From Pseudomonas panipatensis (GTDB lineage: Bacteria; Pseudomonadota; Gammaproteobacteria; Pseudomonadales; Pseudomonadaceae): a DNA stretch of 64,000 bases. Positions 9,114-17,144 of this stretch are shown here, one piece after another (positions within the stretch are counted from its first letter, which is position 1; every line of letters starts with the position of its first letter). The DNA is taken from positions 682,001 to 746,000 of the forward strand of contig NZ_FNDS01000001.1 in NCBI RefSeq assembly GCF_900099785.1, read 5' to 3'. The position numbers and the translations under genes are program-made. Under the pieces are notes generated by a model. It was given only the letters and a program-made list of their open reading frames with translations, was not told where the DNA came from and made no database searches.

Positions 9114-9151
9114 AAGAAACCCGCTGGCCCAGGTCAAGCGGGTTTTTTCTT
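9114..9151 (+). terminator. Terminator of the L,D-transpeptidase gene
   Basis: AAGAAACCCGCT pairs with AGCGGGTTTTTTCTT across a GC-rich loop, 17 bases after the stop codon. Confidence 0.85.
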
Positions 9152-9172
9152 GCCCGAAGAAATCGAGGACAC

Positions 9173-9203
9173 AAAAAAGCCGACCTCGAGAGGTCGGCTT
9201 TTT
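9173..9203. terminator. Strong bidirectional terminator (oprI)
   Basis: Symmetric hairpin: AAAAAAGCCGACCTC and GAGGTCGGCTTTTT flank a minimal loop. It lies 20 bases past the oprI stop and serves oprI on the minus strand and the transpeptidase on the plus strand. Confidence 0.9.
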
Positions 9204-9222
9204 GAATAGATCCGAGGATCTA

Positions 9223-9474
9223 TTACTTGCGGCTGGCTTTGTCCAGCATACGCAGAGCGCGCTCGTTAGCCTCGTCAGCAGTCTGCTGGGCTTTCTGAGC
9301 AGCGGCCAGAGCTTCGTCAGCGTGACGATAGGCTTCGTCAGCGCGGGCTTGAGCACGGGCAGCGGCGTCTTCGGTAGCGGTCAGACGGGCTTCGGTTTCT
9401 TTCGAGTGGCTGCTGCAACCGGTGGCCAGAACAGCAGCCAGAGCCAGAGCAGAGAATTTCAGAACGTTGTTCAT
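9223..9474 (-). CDS. oprI: Outer membrane lipoprotein OprI (Lpp-like)
   Basis: An 83-residue lipoprotein. The signal peptide ends in the lipobox L-A-T-G-C (Cys20). The mature chain is a continuous alanine-rich helix with heptad pattern ([20 protein letters not shown]), ending MLDKASRK with a C-terminal lysine suited to peptidoglycan attachment. This is the Pseudomonas Braun lipoprotein analogue, among the most abundant proteins of the cell. AAGGGG precedes ATG 9474. Upstream in-frame ATGs (to 9594) are disregarded because they would bury the signal peptide. Confidence 0.96.
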   Translation of the reverse strand: MNNVLKFSALALAAVLATGCSSHSKETEARLTATEDAAARAQARADEAYRHADEALAAAQKAQQTADEANERALRMLDKASRK

Positions 9475-10258
9475 CGTGTTCCCCTTAAGGTGGACATTTC
9501 CATTAAAAGCAATCTCCCATGACTGGGAAATTAGCCGGACTACATAGTACTCATTACTTGTAGTAAGTAAACTGACCAAGCGCAAGTAGAGCACTTTTTT
9601 TTCATGTTGGAGCAGAGTTTGCAGTTATCGGACCGTGCAGTTGTGCAAAAAATGTGCAAATGACGCCTGAGGCGCGACCCTGAGCCTGGCTGGTCCGCGG
9701 CAGGTGCTCCGGGCTGCGGCATGGCGTCTGAGAATGGCTATCGTTGAAGTGCTAATTCGGCTGTCAGCATTTGCCGAACCGGCAACTTCTTGTGGGTGGC
9801 CGCTAGTAATGCAAGAGCAACCAAAGCGATTGGCTAACTTCATCTGTTTGTCAGGCGTTTGATTGAATCGATCGCTCCGATTTGCGCTCTGCTTGTCAAG
9901 ACCTTATCGCGAACTTTTATACGCAAACTCTCGGGATATTCGCTTGGGTGGTTAAAGCGTAACCAATCGGCCGATTCCGCTGCTGATTTCGACGGTGAGC
10001 AGCTTATATGTGCGTCGAGGCAAGTCGGATGTGATCCAGTGAGTGCGCCATTTCGATTGCTGCTCGGAGAATCGTCGTGTGCGTTCCATTCGAGCTGCCG
10101 GGCGTTTCTTCCGGCGCTGCCGTGCTGTCGCGTAGCAATTGAATCGCGCATGCATACAGGCAGAGCTGGCGAGGGGTTTCCAATAGTTCCGTGGAGGTCG
10201 TCGGCCGGGGTGTGCGAGGTAGTCGGGGTGAATCGGCATTCGATGTGCCGCGGCTGGC
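9475..10258. other. Gene-free, comparatively AT-rich interval
   Basis: No supportable gene on either strand. The first 150 bases hold the oprI promoter region, with a TACTAT -10-like box on the minus strand near 9545. The rest (about 9750-10200) is noticeably lower in GC than the flanking coding DNA and has only short unconvincing frames. It looks like foreign or decayed DNA between oprI and the LytTR gene. Confidence 0.5.
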
Positions 10259-10603
10259 CTAGGCGCTTTTTTGGGTTTCCAGTCCGAGCAATTCCGATAC
10301 TTCCTGTTGCTTGCGTCGACTAACGGGGAGTGTGATGGTCGTTCCGTGGATGCGCACGGTCCAGTTGTTGCTCTTCCAGCGGAAGTCGCTCAGCAGGCAT
10401 TTGCGTACGAGGAAGCTGCGGTGAATGCGGATGAAGTCGTCGTTGAACTCTTCCTCGAGAGCTTTCAGTGTTCCGTCGAATAGCAGTTCGCCGTATGGGC
10501 TGTGGACGGTCACGTACTTCGCCTCGGCGGTGAAATGGGTGATGTCCTTTGTCTCGACGACATACAACGATCTGCCCACCTGGGCTGTAAGGCGCTGTCT
10601 CAT
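10259..10603 (-). CDS. Standalone LytTR DNA-binding domain protein
   Basis: A 114-residue protein made almost entirely of one LytTR domain: VGRSLYVVETKDITHFTAEAK, then YVTVHSPYGELLFDGTLKALE and FIRIHRSFLVRK, as in the C-terminal half of AlgR. There is no receiver domain, so phosphorylation input is absent or comes from a partner. GAGGAG lies seven bases before ATG 10603; the frame stays open upstream to 10876 but that part is compositionally odd and lacks a ribosome-binding site. It diverges from an MFS transporter across a 308-bp gap and probably regulates it. Confidence 0.85.
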   Translation of the reverse strand: MRQRLTAQVGRSLYVVETKDITHFTAEAKYVTVHSPYGELLFDGTLKALEEEFNDDFIRIHRSFLVRKCLLSDFRWKSNNWTVRIHGTTITLPVSRRKQQEVSELLGLETQKSA

Positions 10604-10911
10604 TTCGGCTCTCCTCGTCGTCTCGAATCCTCCCCATGGCTGTGTAAATAAATTGTCAATTTGATAGTTCGATGCCCGGCGGTGCTTGGCTTTGTGAACG
10701 GTGTCACGGTTATTGCCGGCGCCTTGGGGGCTGTGTGCTGTCGAGGGGCTGGTGGGTGTCGTACTGGTGCGGGTACGCCCATGCTGATGATGGATGGGGA
10801 GCTGTTGCGGGAGGACGATCCGTGCCTGATGTACCTGGACTATTTTATCGGCGGGGCTGGGGCTCGGTCCGGTCAAGCGCTTGGTTCGCGCTCTTCATTG
10901 GAGTGACATAG
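10604..10911. promoter_or_regulatory. Divergent LytTR/MFS intergenic region with ACCGT repeats
   Basis: A 308-bp gap between divergent genes. Read on the minus strand, bases 10694-10711 give AACCGTGACACCGTTCAC, two ACCGT half-sites in direct orientation that resemble AlgR/LytTR-type recognition elements. AT-rich DNA at 10640-10670 could hold a promoter for the LytTR gene. No gene is seen here. Function as an operator is inference. Confidence 0.35.
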
Positions 10912-12117
10912 ATGCCTACCTCAAAAAAGCCCATCAGCACCCTGCGCCAAATCCCCAAGGGCGTGTGGGTGCTTGGTTCTGTCAGTCTCCTGATGGATGT
11001 GTCGTCGGAGATGATTCACAGCCTGCTCCCGCTGTTCATGGTGACCACGTTGGGGGCTAGTGCGCTGGCGGTGGGCTTGATAGAGGGGATCGCAGAGTCG
11101 GTGACCTTGATCATCAAGGTCTTTTCCGGTGTCTTCAGCGATTACCTGGGCAGGCGCAAGGGGCTGGCGCTGCTCGGGTACGGCCTGGCTACCGTGACCA
11201 AGCCTTTTTTCGCCCTATCGATGGGCCTGGGCACGGTATTCGCGGCGAGGATCGTCGACCGGATTGGCAAGGGGATTCGTGGCGCTCCGCGCGATGCCTT
11301 GGTGGCCGATTTGACGCCGGTGCACCTGCGAGGCGCGGCCTTTGGATTGCGTCAGTCGCTGGATACCGTCGGCGCATTCGCCGGTCCCCTGCTGGCTGCT
11401 GGGTTGATGCTCCTGTGGGCAGATGATTTCAGGGCGGTTTTCTGGGTGGCCATCCTGCCCGCGCTGTTGGCGGTTCTGTTGCTTTATTTCGGTGTCGATG
11501 AGCCCAGGCAGGAGAGCGGTGGGCGCCGTAGCAATCCCATCACCAAGACAAACCTCCGGCGTCTGTCGTTGCCCTATTGGCGGGTTGTCGGGGTGGGGGC
11601 GATGTTCACCCTCGCTCGCTTCAGCGAGGCCTTTCTGGTTCTGCGGGCGCACCAGGAGGGCGTTCCGCTGGCGTTCGTTCCGTTGGTCATGGTGGTCATG
11701 AACCTGGTTTACAGCCTGACTGCCTATCCCTTTGGTTGGCTATCCGATCGGATGAGCCATCCGAAACTCCTGGCCATGGGGCTCGTCGTGCTGATCGCGG
11801 CCGATCTGGTGTTGGGCGTCAGCCAGCATTGGCTGCTGGTGTTGCTCGGGGTGGGGCTGTGGGGGTTGCACATGGGGATGACTCAGGGGTTGCTGGCGGC
11901 AATGGTGGCGCAGACTGCGCCGGCCGAGCTTCGTGGCACGGCGTTTGGCTTGTTCAACCTGGTCAGTGGGCTGGCCATGTTGATAGCCAGTGTCGTGGCG
12001 GGGTTGGTGTGGGATCGCTTTGGGCCGGCGATGGCGTTCTACTCGGGAGCAGTATTCTGTCTGCTGGCGCTGTCAGGGTTGGCATGGAGCGCTTTACGCA
12101 ATCGCGGAGGGGCGTAG
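10912..12117 (+). CDS. MFS transporter
   Basis: A 401-residue, twelve-helix major facilitator. The loop 2-3 motif is visible as [10 protein letters not shown] (about residue 76) and repeats weakly in the second half as [11 protein letters not shown]. The central [20 protein letters not shown] stretch occurs in an uncharacterised MFS subgroup often annotated as drug or metabolite exporters. GGAGTG precedes the ATG. It diverges from a standalone LytTR gene and is followed by a terminator. Substrate unknown. Confidence 0.85.
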   Translation: MPTSKKPISTLRQIPKGVWVLGSVSLLMDVSSEMIHSLLPLFMVTTLGASALAVGLIEGIAESVTLIIKVFSGVFSDYLGRRKGLALLGYGLATVTKPFFALSMGLGTVFAARIVDRIGKGIRGAPRDALVADLTPVHLRGAAFGLRQSLDTVGAFAGPLLAAGLMLLWADDFRAVFWVAILPALLAVLLLYFGVDEPRQESGGRRSNPITKTNLRRLSLPYWRVVGVGAMFTLARFSEAFLVLRAHQEGVPLAFVPLVMVVMNLVYSLTAYPFGWLSDRMSHPKLLAMGLVVLIAADLVLGVSQHWLLVLLGVGLWGLHMGMTQGLLAAMVAQTAPAELRGTAFGLFNLVSGLAMLIASVVAGLVWDRFGPAMAFYSGAVFCLLALSGLAWSALRNRGGA

Positions 12118-12226
12118 CGGCGTTGGCGGTCGCTCGCTCGGCTGGCGGGGCGGGAGGCTTACGGAGAGCTCTTTCGGTGACTGGGTGCGGCTGGGTGTTC
12201 TCGCCCGGCGCTTTTTCGCGGCGAAA

Positions 12227-12269
12227 ACGAAAAGCCCCGTGATCGCTAGGATTCACGGGGCTTTTCGTT
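12227..12269. terminator. Bidirectional terminator between MFS gene and tRNA-Ser
   Basis: AACGAAAAGCCCCGTGA pairs with TTCACGGGGCTTTTCGTT, giving a near-perfect stem that can stop the MFS transcript and the convergent tRNA-Ser transcript. Confidence 0.85.
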
Positions 12270-12279
12270 TGTTGCTATC

Positions 12280-12369
12280 TGGCGGTGAGGGAGGGATTCG
12301 AACCCTCGATACGGTTTCCCGTATACACACTTTCCAGGCGTGCTCCTTCAACCGCTCGGACACCTCACC
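12280..12369 (-). tRNA. tRNA-Ser (anticodon GGA)
   Basis: Ninety bases on the minus strand with acceptor GGTGAGG/CCTCACC, discriminator G and encoded CCA. The anticodon loop CTGGAAA gives GGA. A long type-II variable arm (TATACGGGAAACCGTAT region) and the T-loop GGTTCGAATCC are present. Its 3' end faces the MFS/LytTR insert, a common geometry for tRNA-associated insertions. Confidence 0.96.
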
Positions 12370-12534
12370 AGAATTTCGACAGCGCCTTGTCTGTCGAGGC
12401 GCGCAATTTATCCGAATGAATTCCTAAAGGCAAATCTTTTTTTCAAAAGATTCATCGGGTTAAGGCGGCCAAGGGGAAATTCCGAGGGGGCTCCGCTTGC
12501 TACACTGGCGCATCCAGTCAGCAAGGCGGACGCA

Positions 12535-13665
12535 ATGGCGAGTTGGGATATTTTCTGCAGCGTGGTCGACAACTACGGCGACATAGGTGTGACCTGGCGT
12601 CTGGCTCGTCAGTTGGCCGGGGAGCATGGCCAGCAGGTGCGCCTTTGGGTCGATGACCTGGCATCCTTCGCGCGCTTGTGTCCGCAAGCCGATCCGAGGC
12701 TGACGCGGCAATCCCAGGCTGGCGTCGAGGTGTGCCACTGGCCGCCGGCGTGGATCGACACTCCAGCGGCCGATGTGGTCATCGAGGCGTTCGCCTGTCC
12801 ACTCCCGGCCGCCTATGTGGAGGCCATGCGCAGCCGTGCTGTCCGGCCGCTGTGGCTCAACCTCGAATACCTCAGTGCCGAGAGCTGGGTGGAGTCCTGC
12901 CATGGGCTGCCGTCCATGCAGCCCTGCGGCCTGGAGAAGTATTTCTTCTTTCCCGGATTCCAGCGCGGTACCGGCGGTTTGCTTCGCGAGGCCGATCTGC
13001 TCGACAGGCGGCGACGTTTCCAGGCCGACCCCGCGCAGCGACAGGCTTTTCTCGACTCCATGGGCGTGCAGGTGGGCGAGGGCGAGCGGCTGATATCGCT
13101 GTTCGCCTACGAAAACCCGGTGCTGGCGACATGGCTGGATGCCTTGGCTGGGGCTGATCGGCTGACCTGCCTGCTGGTGCCGGAGGGGCGGGTGCTGGGG
13201 GATGTTGCCGCATGGCTCGGCCGGCCCGGCCTGACCGTCGGCGAACAGCACAGGCGCGGCAACCTGCGTATTCAGGTGTTGCCGTTCGTGCGCCAGGAGG
13301 ATTACGACCTGTTGCTGTGGAGCTGCGACCTGAATGCGGTTCGCGGTGAGGACTCCTTCGTTCGCGCGCAGTGGGCGGGGCGGCCGTTCATCTGGCATAT
13401 CTATGAGCAGGAAGAAGCCATTCACCTGGATAAGCTGGATGCATTCCTGGCGCTTTATACCGCCGGAATGAGTGACGGGCTGAAGGCGCCGCTGCTGGCC
13501 TGCTGGGGGGCGTGGAATGGCCGCGGCGAGTTGGCCGAGGCCTGGCCGGCACTGGAGCGGCAGCTGCCACAGTGGACGCAGTGGGCGCTGCATTGGAGCG
13601 ATGAATGCGCTCGGCAGCCGGATCTCGCCATGGGGCTGGTGCGTTTTTATACAAATTGGATATGA
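12535..13665 (+). CDS. earP: EarP: EF-P arginine rhamnosyltransferase
   Basis: A 376-residue inverting glycosyltransferase (DUF2331/GT104, GT-B fold) that transfers rhamnose from dTDP-beta-L-rhamnose to Arg32 of EF-P. The N-terminal catalytic motif is [10 protein letters not shown] with Asp12 and Asp16. The donor-site motif [19 protein letters not shown] carries Arg270, Glu272 and Asp273, one residue offset from the P. putida numbering. The chosen ATG has AAGGCGG upstream; an in-frame extension to 12340 overlaps the tRNA and is rejected. It precedes its substrate gene efp by 41 bp, so the pair is probably co-expressed. Confidence 0.95.
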   Translation: MASWDIFCSVVDNYGDIGVTWRLARQLAGEHGQQVRLWVDDLASFARLCPQADPRLTRQSQAGVEVCHWPPAWIDTPAADVVIEAFACPLPAAYVEAMRSRAVRPLWLNLEYLSAESWVESCHGLPSMQPCGLEKYFFFPGFQRGTGGLLREADLLDRRRRFQADPAQRQAFLDSMGVQVGEGERLISLFAYENPVLATWLDALAGADRLTCLLVPEGRVLGDVAAWLGRPGLTVGEQHRRGNLRIQVLPFVRQEDYDLLLWSCDLNAVRGEDSFVRAQWAGRPFIWHIYEQEEAIHLDKLDAFLALYTAGMSDGLKAPLLACWGAWNGRGELAEAWPALERQLPQWTQWALHWSDECARQPDLAMGLVRFYTNWI

Positions 13666-13706
13666 TACGTCCCCTGTTTTTGTCTCCAATCCAATCGGAT
13701 ATTCGT

Positions 13707-14273
13707 ATGAAAACCGCTCAAGAGTTCCGCGCCGGCCAGGTAGCCAACATCAATGGCGCCCCCTGGGTCATCCAGAAGGCCGAGTTCAACAAGTCCGGCC
13801 GTAACAGCGCCGTCGTGAAGATGAAGCTGAAGAACCTGCTGACCGGCGCCGGCACCGAGACCGTGTTCAAGGCTGACGACAAGCTGGAACCGATCATCCT
13901 CGATCGCAAAGAAGTGACCTACTCCTACTTCGCCGATCCGCTGTACGTCTTCATGGACACCGAATTCAACCAGTACGAAATCGAGAAGGGCGATCTGGAA
14001 GGCGTGCTGACCTTCATCGAAGACGGCATGACCGACGTCTGCGAAGCGGTCTTCTACAACGACAAGGTGATCTCCGTCGAACTGCCGACCACCATCGTTC
14101 GTGAAATCGTCTACACCGAACCGGCCGTCCGTGGCGACACTTCCGGCAAGGTCATGAAGACCGCCCGCCTGAAGAACGGTGCTGAAGTCCAGGTTTCCGC
14201 CTTCTGCGAAATCGGCGACTCCATCGAGATCGATACCCGCACCGGCGAGTACAAGTCCCGCGTCAAGGCCTAA
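13707..14273 (+). CDS. efp: Translation elongation factor P (arginine type)
   Basis: A 188-residue EF-P with the usual three beta-barrel domains. The loop tip that reaches the peptidyl-transferase centre reads NKSGRNSA, placing Arg32 where E. coli has Lys34. This marks the EarP-modified class that rescues ribosomes stalled at polyproline, and it agrees with the adjacent earP gene. Codon use is strongly biased, as expected for an abundant translation factor. A terminator follows the stop. Confidence 0.97.
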   Translation: MKTAQEFRAGQVANINGAPWVIQKAEFNKSGRNSAVVKMKLKNLLTGAGTETVFKADDKLEPIILDRKEVTYSYFADPLYVFMDTEFNQYEIEKGDLEGVLTFIEDGMTDVCEAVFYNDKVISVELPTTIVREIVYTEPAVRGDTSGKVMKTARLKNGAEVQVSAFCEIGDSIEIDTRTGEYKSRVKA

Positions 14274-14290
14274 GCCTTACCCGAGACAGG

Positions 14291-14320
14291 AAAAAGCCCG
14301 GCTTGATGCCGGGCTTTTTC
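14291..14320 (+). terminator. Terminator of efp
   Basis: AAAAAGCCCGGC and GCCGGGCTTTTT around a short loop, 18 bases after the efp stop. It may also stop the convergent ohr transcript. Confidence 0.9.
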
Positions 14321-14356
14321 GTTTCCGCTGTTTGTCGCGCTCGGGCTGGAGCGGTT

Positions 14357-14785
14357 TCAAACGGCGACGTTCAGGCGTACCTCGATGTTGCCGCGGGTGG
14401 CGTTGGAGTAGGGGCAGACCTGATGGGCGGCGGCCACCAGCTCTTCGGCGACGGTGCGATCCAGGCCGGGCAGGCTGATGTTCAGTTCCACTTCCAGACC
14501 GAAGCCGCCGGGGATCTGGCCGATACCGACCTTGCCGGTGATCGAGCTGTCGGCCGGGATCTGCCGTTTGCTCTGGCTGGCGACGAATTTCAGGGCGCCG
14601 ATGAAGCAGGCCGAGTAACCGGCGGCGAACAGCTGCTCCGGGTTGGTCGCAGCGCCACCCTGGCCACCCAGTTCACGCGGGGTGCTGAGTTTTACGTCGA
14701 GGATGCCGTCGGAAGAGACGGCGCGGCCGTCGCGACCCCCGGTAGCGGTGGCAGTGGCGGTGTAGAGCGCTTTGATGCTGTGCAT
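14357..14785 (-). CDS. ohr: Organic hydroperoxide resistance protein Ohr
   Basis: A 142-residue OsmC/Ohr-family thiol peroxidase that reduces fatty-acid and other organic hydroperoxides using lipoylated or dithiol reductants. The catalytic pair is present: peroxidatic Cys60 in [10 protein letters not shown] and resolving Cys124 in [10 protein letters not shown]. Length and motifs are typical Ohr rather than OsmC. It lies just downstream of ohrR on the same strand, with a 146-bp gap carrying operator-like repeats. Confidence 0.95.
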   Translation of the reverse strand: MHSIKALYTATATATGGRDGRAVSSDGILDVKLSTPRELGGQGGAATNPEQLFAAGYSACFIGALKFVASQSKRQIPADSSITGKVGIGQIPGGFGLEVELNISLPGLDRTVAEELVAAAHQVCPYSNATRGNIEVRLNVAV

Positions 14786-14817
14786 GGTGGTGTCTCCCGA
14801 TGTGATTTGTTCGTTAA

Positions 14818-14880
14818 AATATTGCGCGCTAAGTAAGTGTGCGAGGCAGAATTTAGTCTCAGGTTATCTTGCGCGCAAGG
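14818..14880. promoter_or_regulatory. Candidate OhrR operator region upstream of ohr
   Basis: The ohr upstream region has two TTGCGCGC elements: one at about 14822-14829, and the perfect palindrome CTTGCGCGCAAG at 14868-14879. They flank a stretch suitable for the ohr promoter. OhrR-type MarR proteins bind palindromes in this position, so operator function is likely but inferred. Confidence 0.5.
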
Positions 14881-14931
14881 TAATATTTGGAAGAATTCGC
14901 AATAAGCGAATCCGAGAGGTGGAATAAGGCC

Positions 14932-15384
14932 TTATTCCGCGCCTTGCAGATGACCGCGGAGCGTTACCAGCTCGTCCTTGAGTTTGCCCAGTTGCGCCAG
15001 CGAGAGGCCGCTGGTGGCGAGGATGCAGGACGGGATGCTCTGCGCGCGTTCGCGCAGGGCGCGGCCCTTGTCGGTCAGGCGCAGTTCCACCACGCGTTCG
15101 TCGGCGGCGCTGCGTGTGCGGGTGATCAGGCCTTCGCCCTCCAGGCGCTTGAGCAGCGGGGTGAGGGAGCCTGGGTCGGTGAGCATGCGCGAGCTGATCT
15201 CGCCGACGGTGATGCCGTCTTCCTCCCAGAGCACCAGCATGGCGATGTATTGCGGATAGGTCAGGCCCAGCGCTTGCAGCAGCGGCTTGTAGACCTTGGT
15301 CATCTGCAACGAGGTGGAGTACAGGGCGAAACACAGCTGGTTGTCGAGCTTCAGCGGTTCGCAGGGGGCTGGTGGCTTGCTCAT
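14932..15384 (-). CDS. ohrR: Organic hydroperoxide sensor, MarR family repressor OhrR
   Basis: A 150-residue MarR-type winged-helix repressor. The sensing cysteine is Cys18 in LDNQLCFALYSTS, and a second cysteine, Cys120 in SIPSCILATSG, makes it a two-cysteine OhrR that can form an intersubunit disulfide. The DNA-binding part reads GEISSRMLTDPGSLTPLLKRLE. It sits upstream of ohr on the same strand and probably represses ohr and itself. The motif TAATTGCGCATTAATTTA at 15403-15420, just before its start, may be an autoregulatory site. Confidence 0.93.
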   Translation of the reverse strand: MSKPPAPCEPLKLDNQLCFALYSTSLQMTKVYKPLLQALGLTYPQYIAMLVLWEEDGITVGEISSRMLTDPGSLTPLLKRLEGEGLITRTRSAADERVVELRLTDKGRALRERAQSIPSCILATSGLSLAQLGKLKDELVTLRGHLQGAE

Positions 15385-15402
15385 GGCTGGCCTCTGGATA
15401 GG

Positions 15403-15420
15403 TAATTGCGCATTAATTTA
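15403..15420. promoter_or_regulatory. Candidate autoregulatory OhrR site
   Basis: Imperfect palindrome AATTGCGCATTAATT located 19 bases before the ohrR start codon. It shares the AATTGC half-site with the perfect GCAATT-C-AATTGC palindrome before gpx-ospR. Operator function is inferred. Confidence 0.4.
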
Positions 15421-15444
15421 GCGTGATGGCTATTTCTTGACCAG

Positions 15445-15575
15445 TCACTCCGTCTGCCACTGGAAATGCTCGGCCAGTGCCCGGTCCCACGGCGGCGGGA
15501 AGCCGAAGCGCTCGCCAAGGAACGCCAGCAGGCGCTGGCTGCGGCTGTTGGCGCCTCGACGCCGGGCACCTGCGT
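15445..15575 (-). pseudogene. LysR family regulator, 3' remnant
   Basis: The minus-strand frame ending at 15445 reads GANSRSQRLLAFLGERFGFP then PPWDRALAEH, which matches the C-terminal end of LysR-type regulators (R-L-x-A-F-L-x-x-R-F-G...P-P-W-D-R). No helix-turn-helix or effector domain precedes it; the sequence passes directly into a TauE-like frame on the opposite strand. Only about 43 codons remain. The left end of the remnant at about 15575 is approximate. Confidence 0.65.
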
Positions 15576-15925
15576 AGCGCTTTCGTGGTGTTTCTCCTGG
15601 CATTGGCCGGCTATCTCTTGCTACGACTGCGTGGCGAGACGTTGGCGCGCGACACGCCGCCGCCAAGAGACCTGCCCTGGTTCACCGTCCTGGGGCTGGG
15701 CGCCGGCTCCCTCGGTGGACTGTTCGGCGTCGGTGGCGGGGTATTGGCGACGCCGGCGCTGACCTCGCTGTTCGGCCGCAGCCAGGTGGCGGCGCATGGG
15801 TGTCTGCCTGGCGGCTGGCGGACTGCTGAGCGTTTCCTGGGGCGTGAAGCTGGCCTATGCACTGCCCGAGCGTGGCGTTGTGCCTATTCCTGGTGCTCTG
15901 CGCGCTGCTCCTGCTGTGCCACTGA
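15576..15925 (+). pseudogene. TauE/SafE sulfite exporter family, degraded remnant
   Basis: The plus-strand frame from about 15582 reads FVVFLLALAGYLLLRLRGET, then FTVLGLGAGSLGGLFGVGGG and LATPALTSLFGRSQVAA, the second-half repeat of a TauE/SafE permease. After base 15795 the reading continues in other frames (GVCLAAGGLLSVSWGVKLAY, then a final hydrophobic LCLFLVLCALLLLCH before TGA at 15923), showing at least two frameshifts and loss of an internal piece. The whole N-terminal half and start are missing. It faces away from the LysR remnant, so one deletion probably removed both 5' halves. Confidence 0.75.
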
Positions 15926-15928
15926 GGC

Positions 15929-16783
15929 TCAGTGGTTGAAGCCTTCGACTATGTATTCGGCGAGCTTTTCCGTCACCGGCGACTGCTGCCTCGGGTTGCG
16001 CAGCAGCACGATGCTGGCCAGGGGCAGCGTCGGCAGTCCTTCCTCCTCGCCGATGATGCGCAGGTTGCCGGTTTGCAGGCTACGCAGCTGGGCGGTCACC
16101 GCCAGGCCCGCGCTGGCCACGGCAAACAGAGCCGAGAGGCTGGGGCTGCTGTAGGCGATGCGGTAGTCGATGTTCATGGCTTCGAGCGCGTTGCAGGCCC
16201 AGGCGCGGCAGAAGCAGGTGCTGTTGAACATCGCCAGGGGCAGGGGGCGCTGTTCCTGTGGCGAAAAGCTCTCCGCGGCCATCCAGGCGAAGGACTCCTG
16301 GCGCAGCAACTGGCCGATCTCGGTGCCCGGTTCGCGGGTAACGATGGAGAGATCGAGATCGTTGCGTGCGAGCAGTTGCGCCGAGGGTTCGCAATGGACC
16401 TCGACCTGCACCAACGGATAGGCCTGGGCGAACCGCGAGAGGATATCCGGCAGGAAGCGCATCACGTAGTCGTCCGGTGTACCGATGCGCACCGCGCCGA
16501 CCATGTGCGGTTGGCGCAGGGTGTTGAACACTTCGCCTTGCAGCCTGAGGATGCGTCGCGCATAGCCGAGCAGCACCTGGCCTTCAGGGGTCAGGCGCAC
16601 CTGGCGGCCATCGCGCTCAAACAGCCTGCGCTCCAGCACGTCGTCCTCCAGGCGCTTCATCTGCATGCTCACCGCCGATTGGGTGCGATTCACCACTTCG
16701 GCCGCGCGGGTGAATCCGCCGTGGTCGGCGATGGCGACGAAGGTGCGCAACAGTTCGCTGTCGATGCTCGGGAAGCTGCTCAT
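15929..16783 (-). CDS. LysR family transcriptional regulator
   Basis: A 284-residue LysR-type regulator with the helix-turn-helix in residues 8-68 (LLRTFVAIADHGGFTRAAEV, then TQSAVSMQMKRLE) and a co-inducer domain after residue 92. It ends three bases from the TauE remnant on the opposite strand and diverges from the DUF1127 gene at 16878. Target and ligand are unknown. Since the neighbouring LysR/TauE pair is broken, this gene may be a duplicate that outlived it, or may control the DUF1127 gene. Confidence 0.85.
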   Translation of the reverse strand: MSSFPSIDSELLRTFVAIADHGGFTRAAEVVNRTQSAVSMQMKRLEDDVLERRLFERDGRQVRLTPEGQVLLGYARRILRLQGEVFNTLRQPHMVGAVRIGTPDDYVMRFLPDILSRFAQAYPLVQVEVHCEPSAQLLARNDLDLSIVTREPGTEIGQLLRQESFAWMAAESFSPQEQRPLPLAMFNSTCFCRAWACNALEAMNIDYRIAYSSPSLSALFAVASAGLAVTAQLRSLQTGNLRIIGEEEGLPTLPLASIVLLRNPRQQSPVTEKLAEYIVEGFNH

Positions 16784-16877
16784 TCATCAAACTCCGAGAT
16801 GCAAGGCATAAGAATGATTCGTTGGATTGATCTTATGCCCGGCGGGAAACTGCTGCCAAGCCCACACGGAGGGATGC

Positions 16878-17114
16878 ATGATGAAAGCGCAATTGGGTTT
16901 TCTAGCGATATCGTTCAAGTCGGCGCCTCAGTTGCCTATTCTGAGCGGATGGCGGCGGGTGCTGGCGCGGGTGAGCCGCTGGCGTGAGCTGGCGCGGCAG
17001 CGGCGGGCACTGGCCGGCCTCAGCGATGCGGCGCTCAAGGACATAGGCTTGAGCCGAGCGGATATCTACGAGGAGGTCGAGAAGCCGTTCTGGGTCGATC
17101 ACCTGCGGCGTTGA
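16878..17114 (+). CDS. DUF1127 domain small protein
   Basis: A 78-residue protein whose C-terminal half is a DUF1127 (YjiS-like) motif: WRELARQRRALAGLSDAALK followed by DIGLSRADIYEEVEKPFW. Such small arginine-rich proteins are associated in other bacteria with stress, phosphate and RNA-related regulation. GGAGGG at 16868-16873 serves either ATG 16878 or the adjacent ATG 16881, which would give 77 residues. It diverges from a LysR gene and is followed at 31 bp by a DUF3291 gene. Confidence 0.85.
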   Translation: MMKAQLGFLAISFKSAPQLPILSGWRRVLARVSRWRELARQRRALAGLSDAALKDIGLSRADIYEEVEKPFWVDHLRR

Positions 17115-17144
17115 TCCCTTCATGAAAACAGCAAAGGAAATGCC

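Noticed and set aside
9475-12280. att-like copy of the tRNA-Ser 3' end near oprI
   Set aside because: I looked for the GGCGGTGAGGGAGGG end of the tRNA near 9500-10260 and did not find it, so tRNA-mediated integration remains unproven.
12340-12534. Upstream extension of earP
   Set aside because: It overlaps tRNA-Ser and lacks homology; the conserved EarP start is at 12535.
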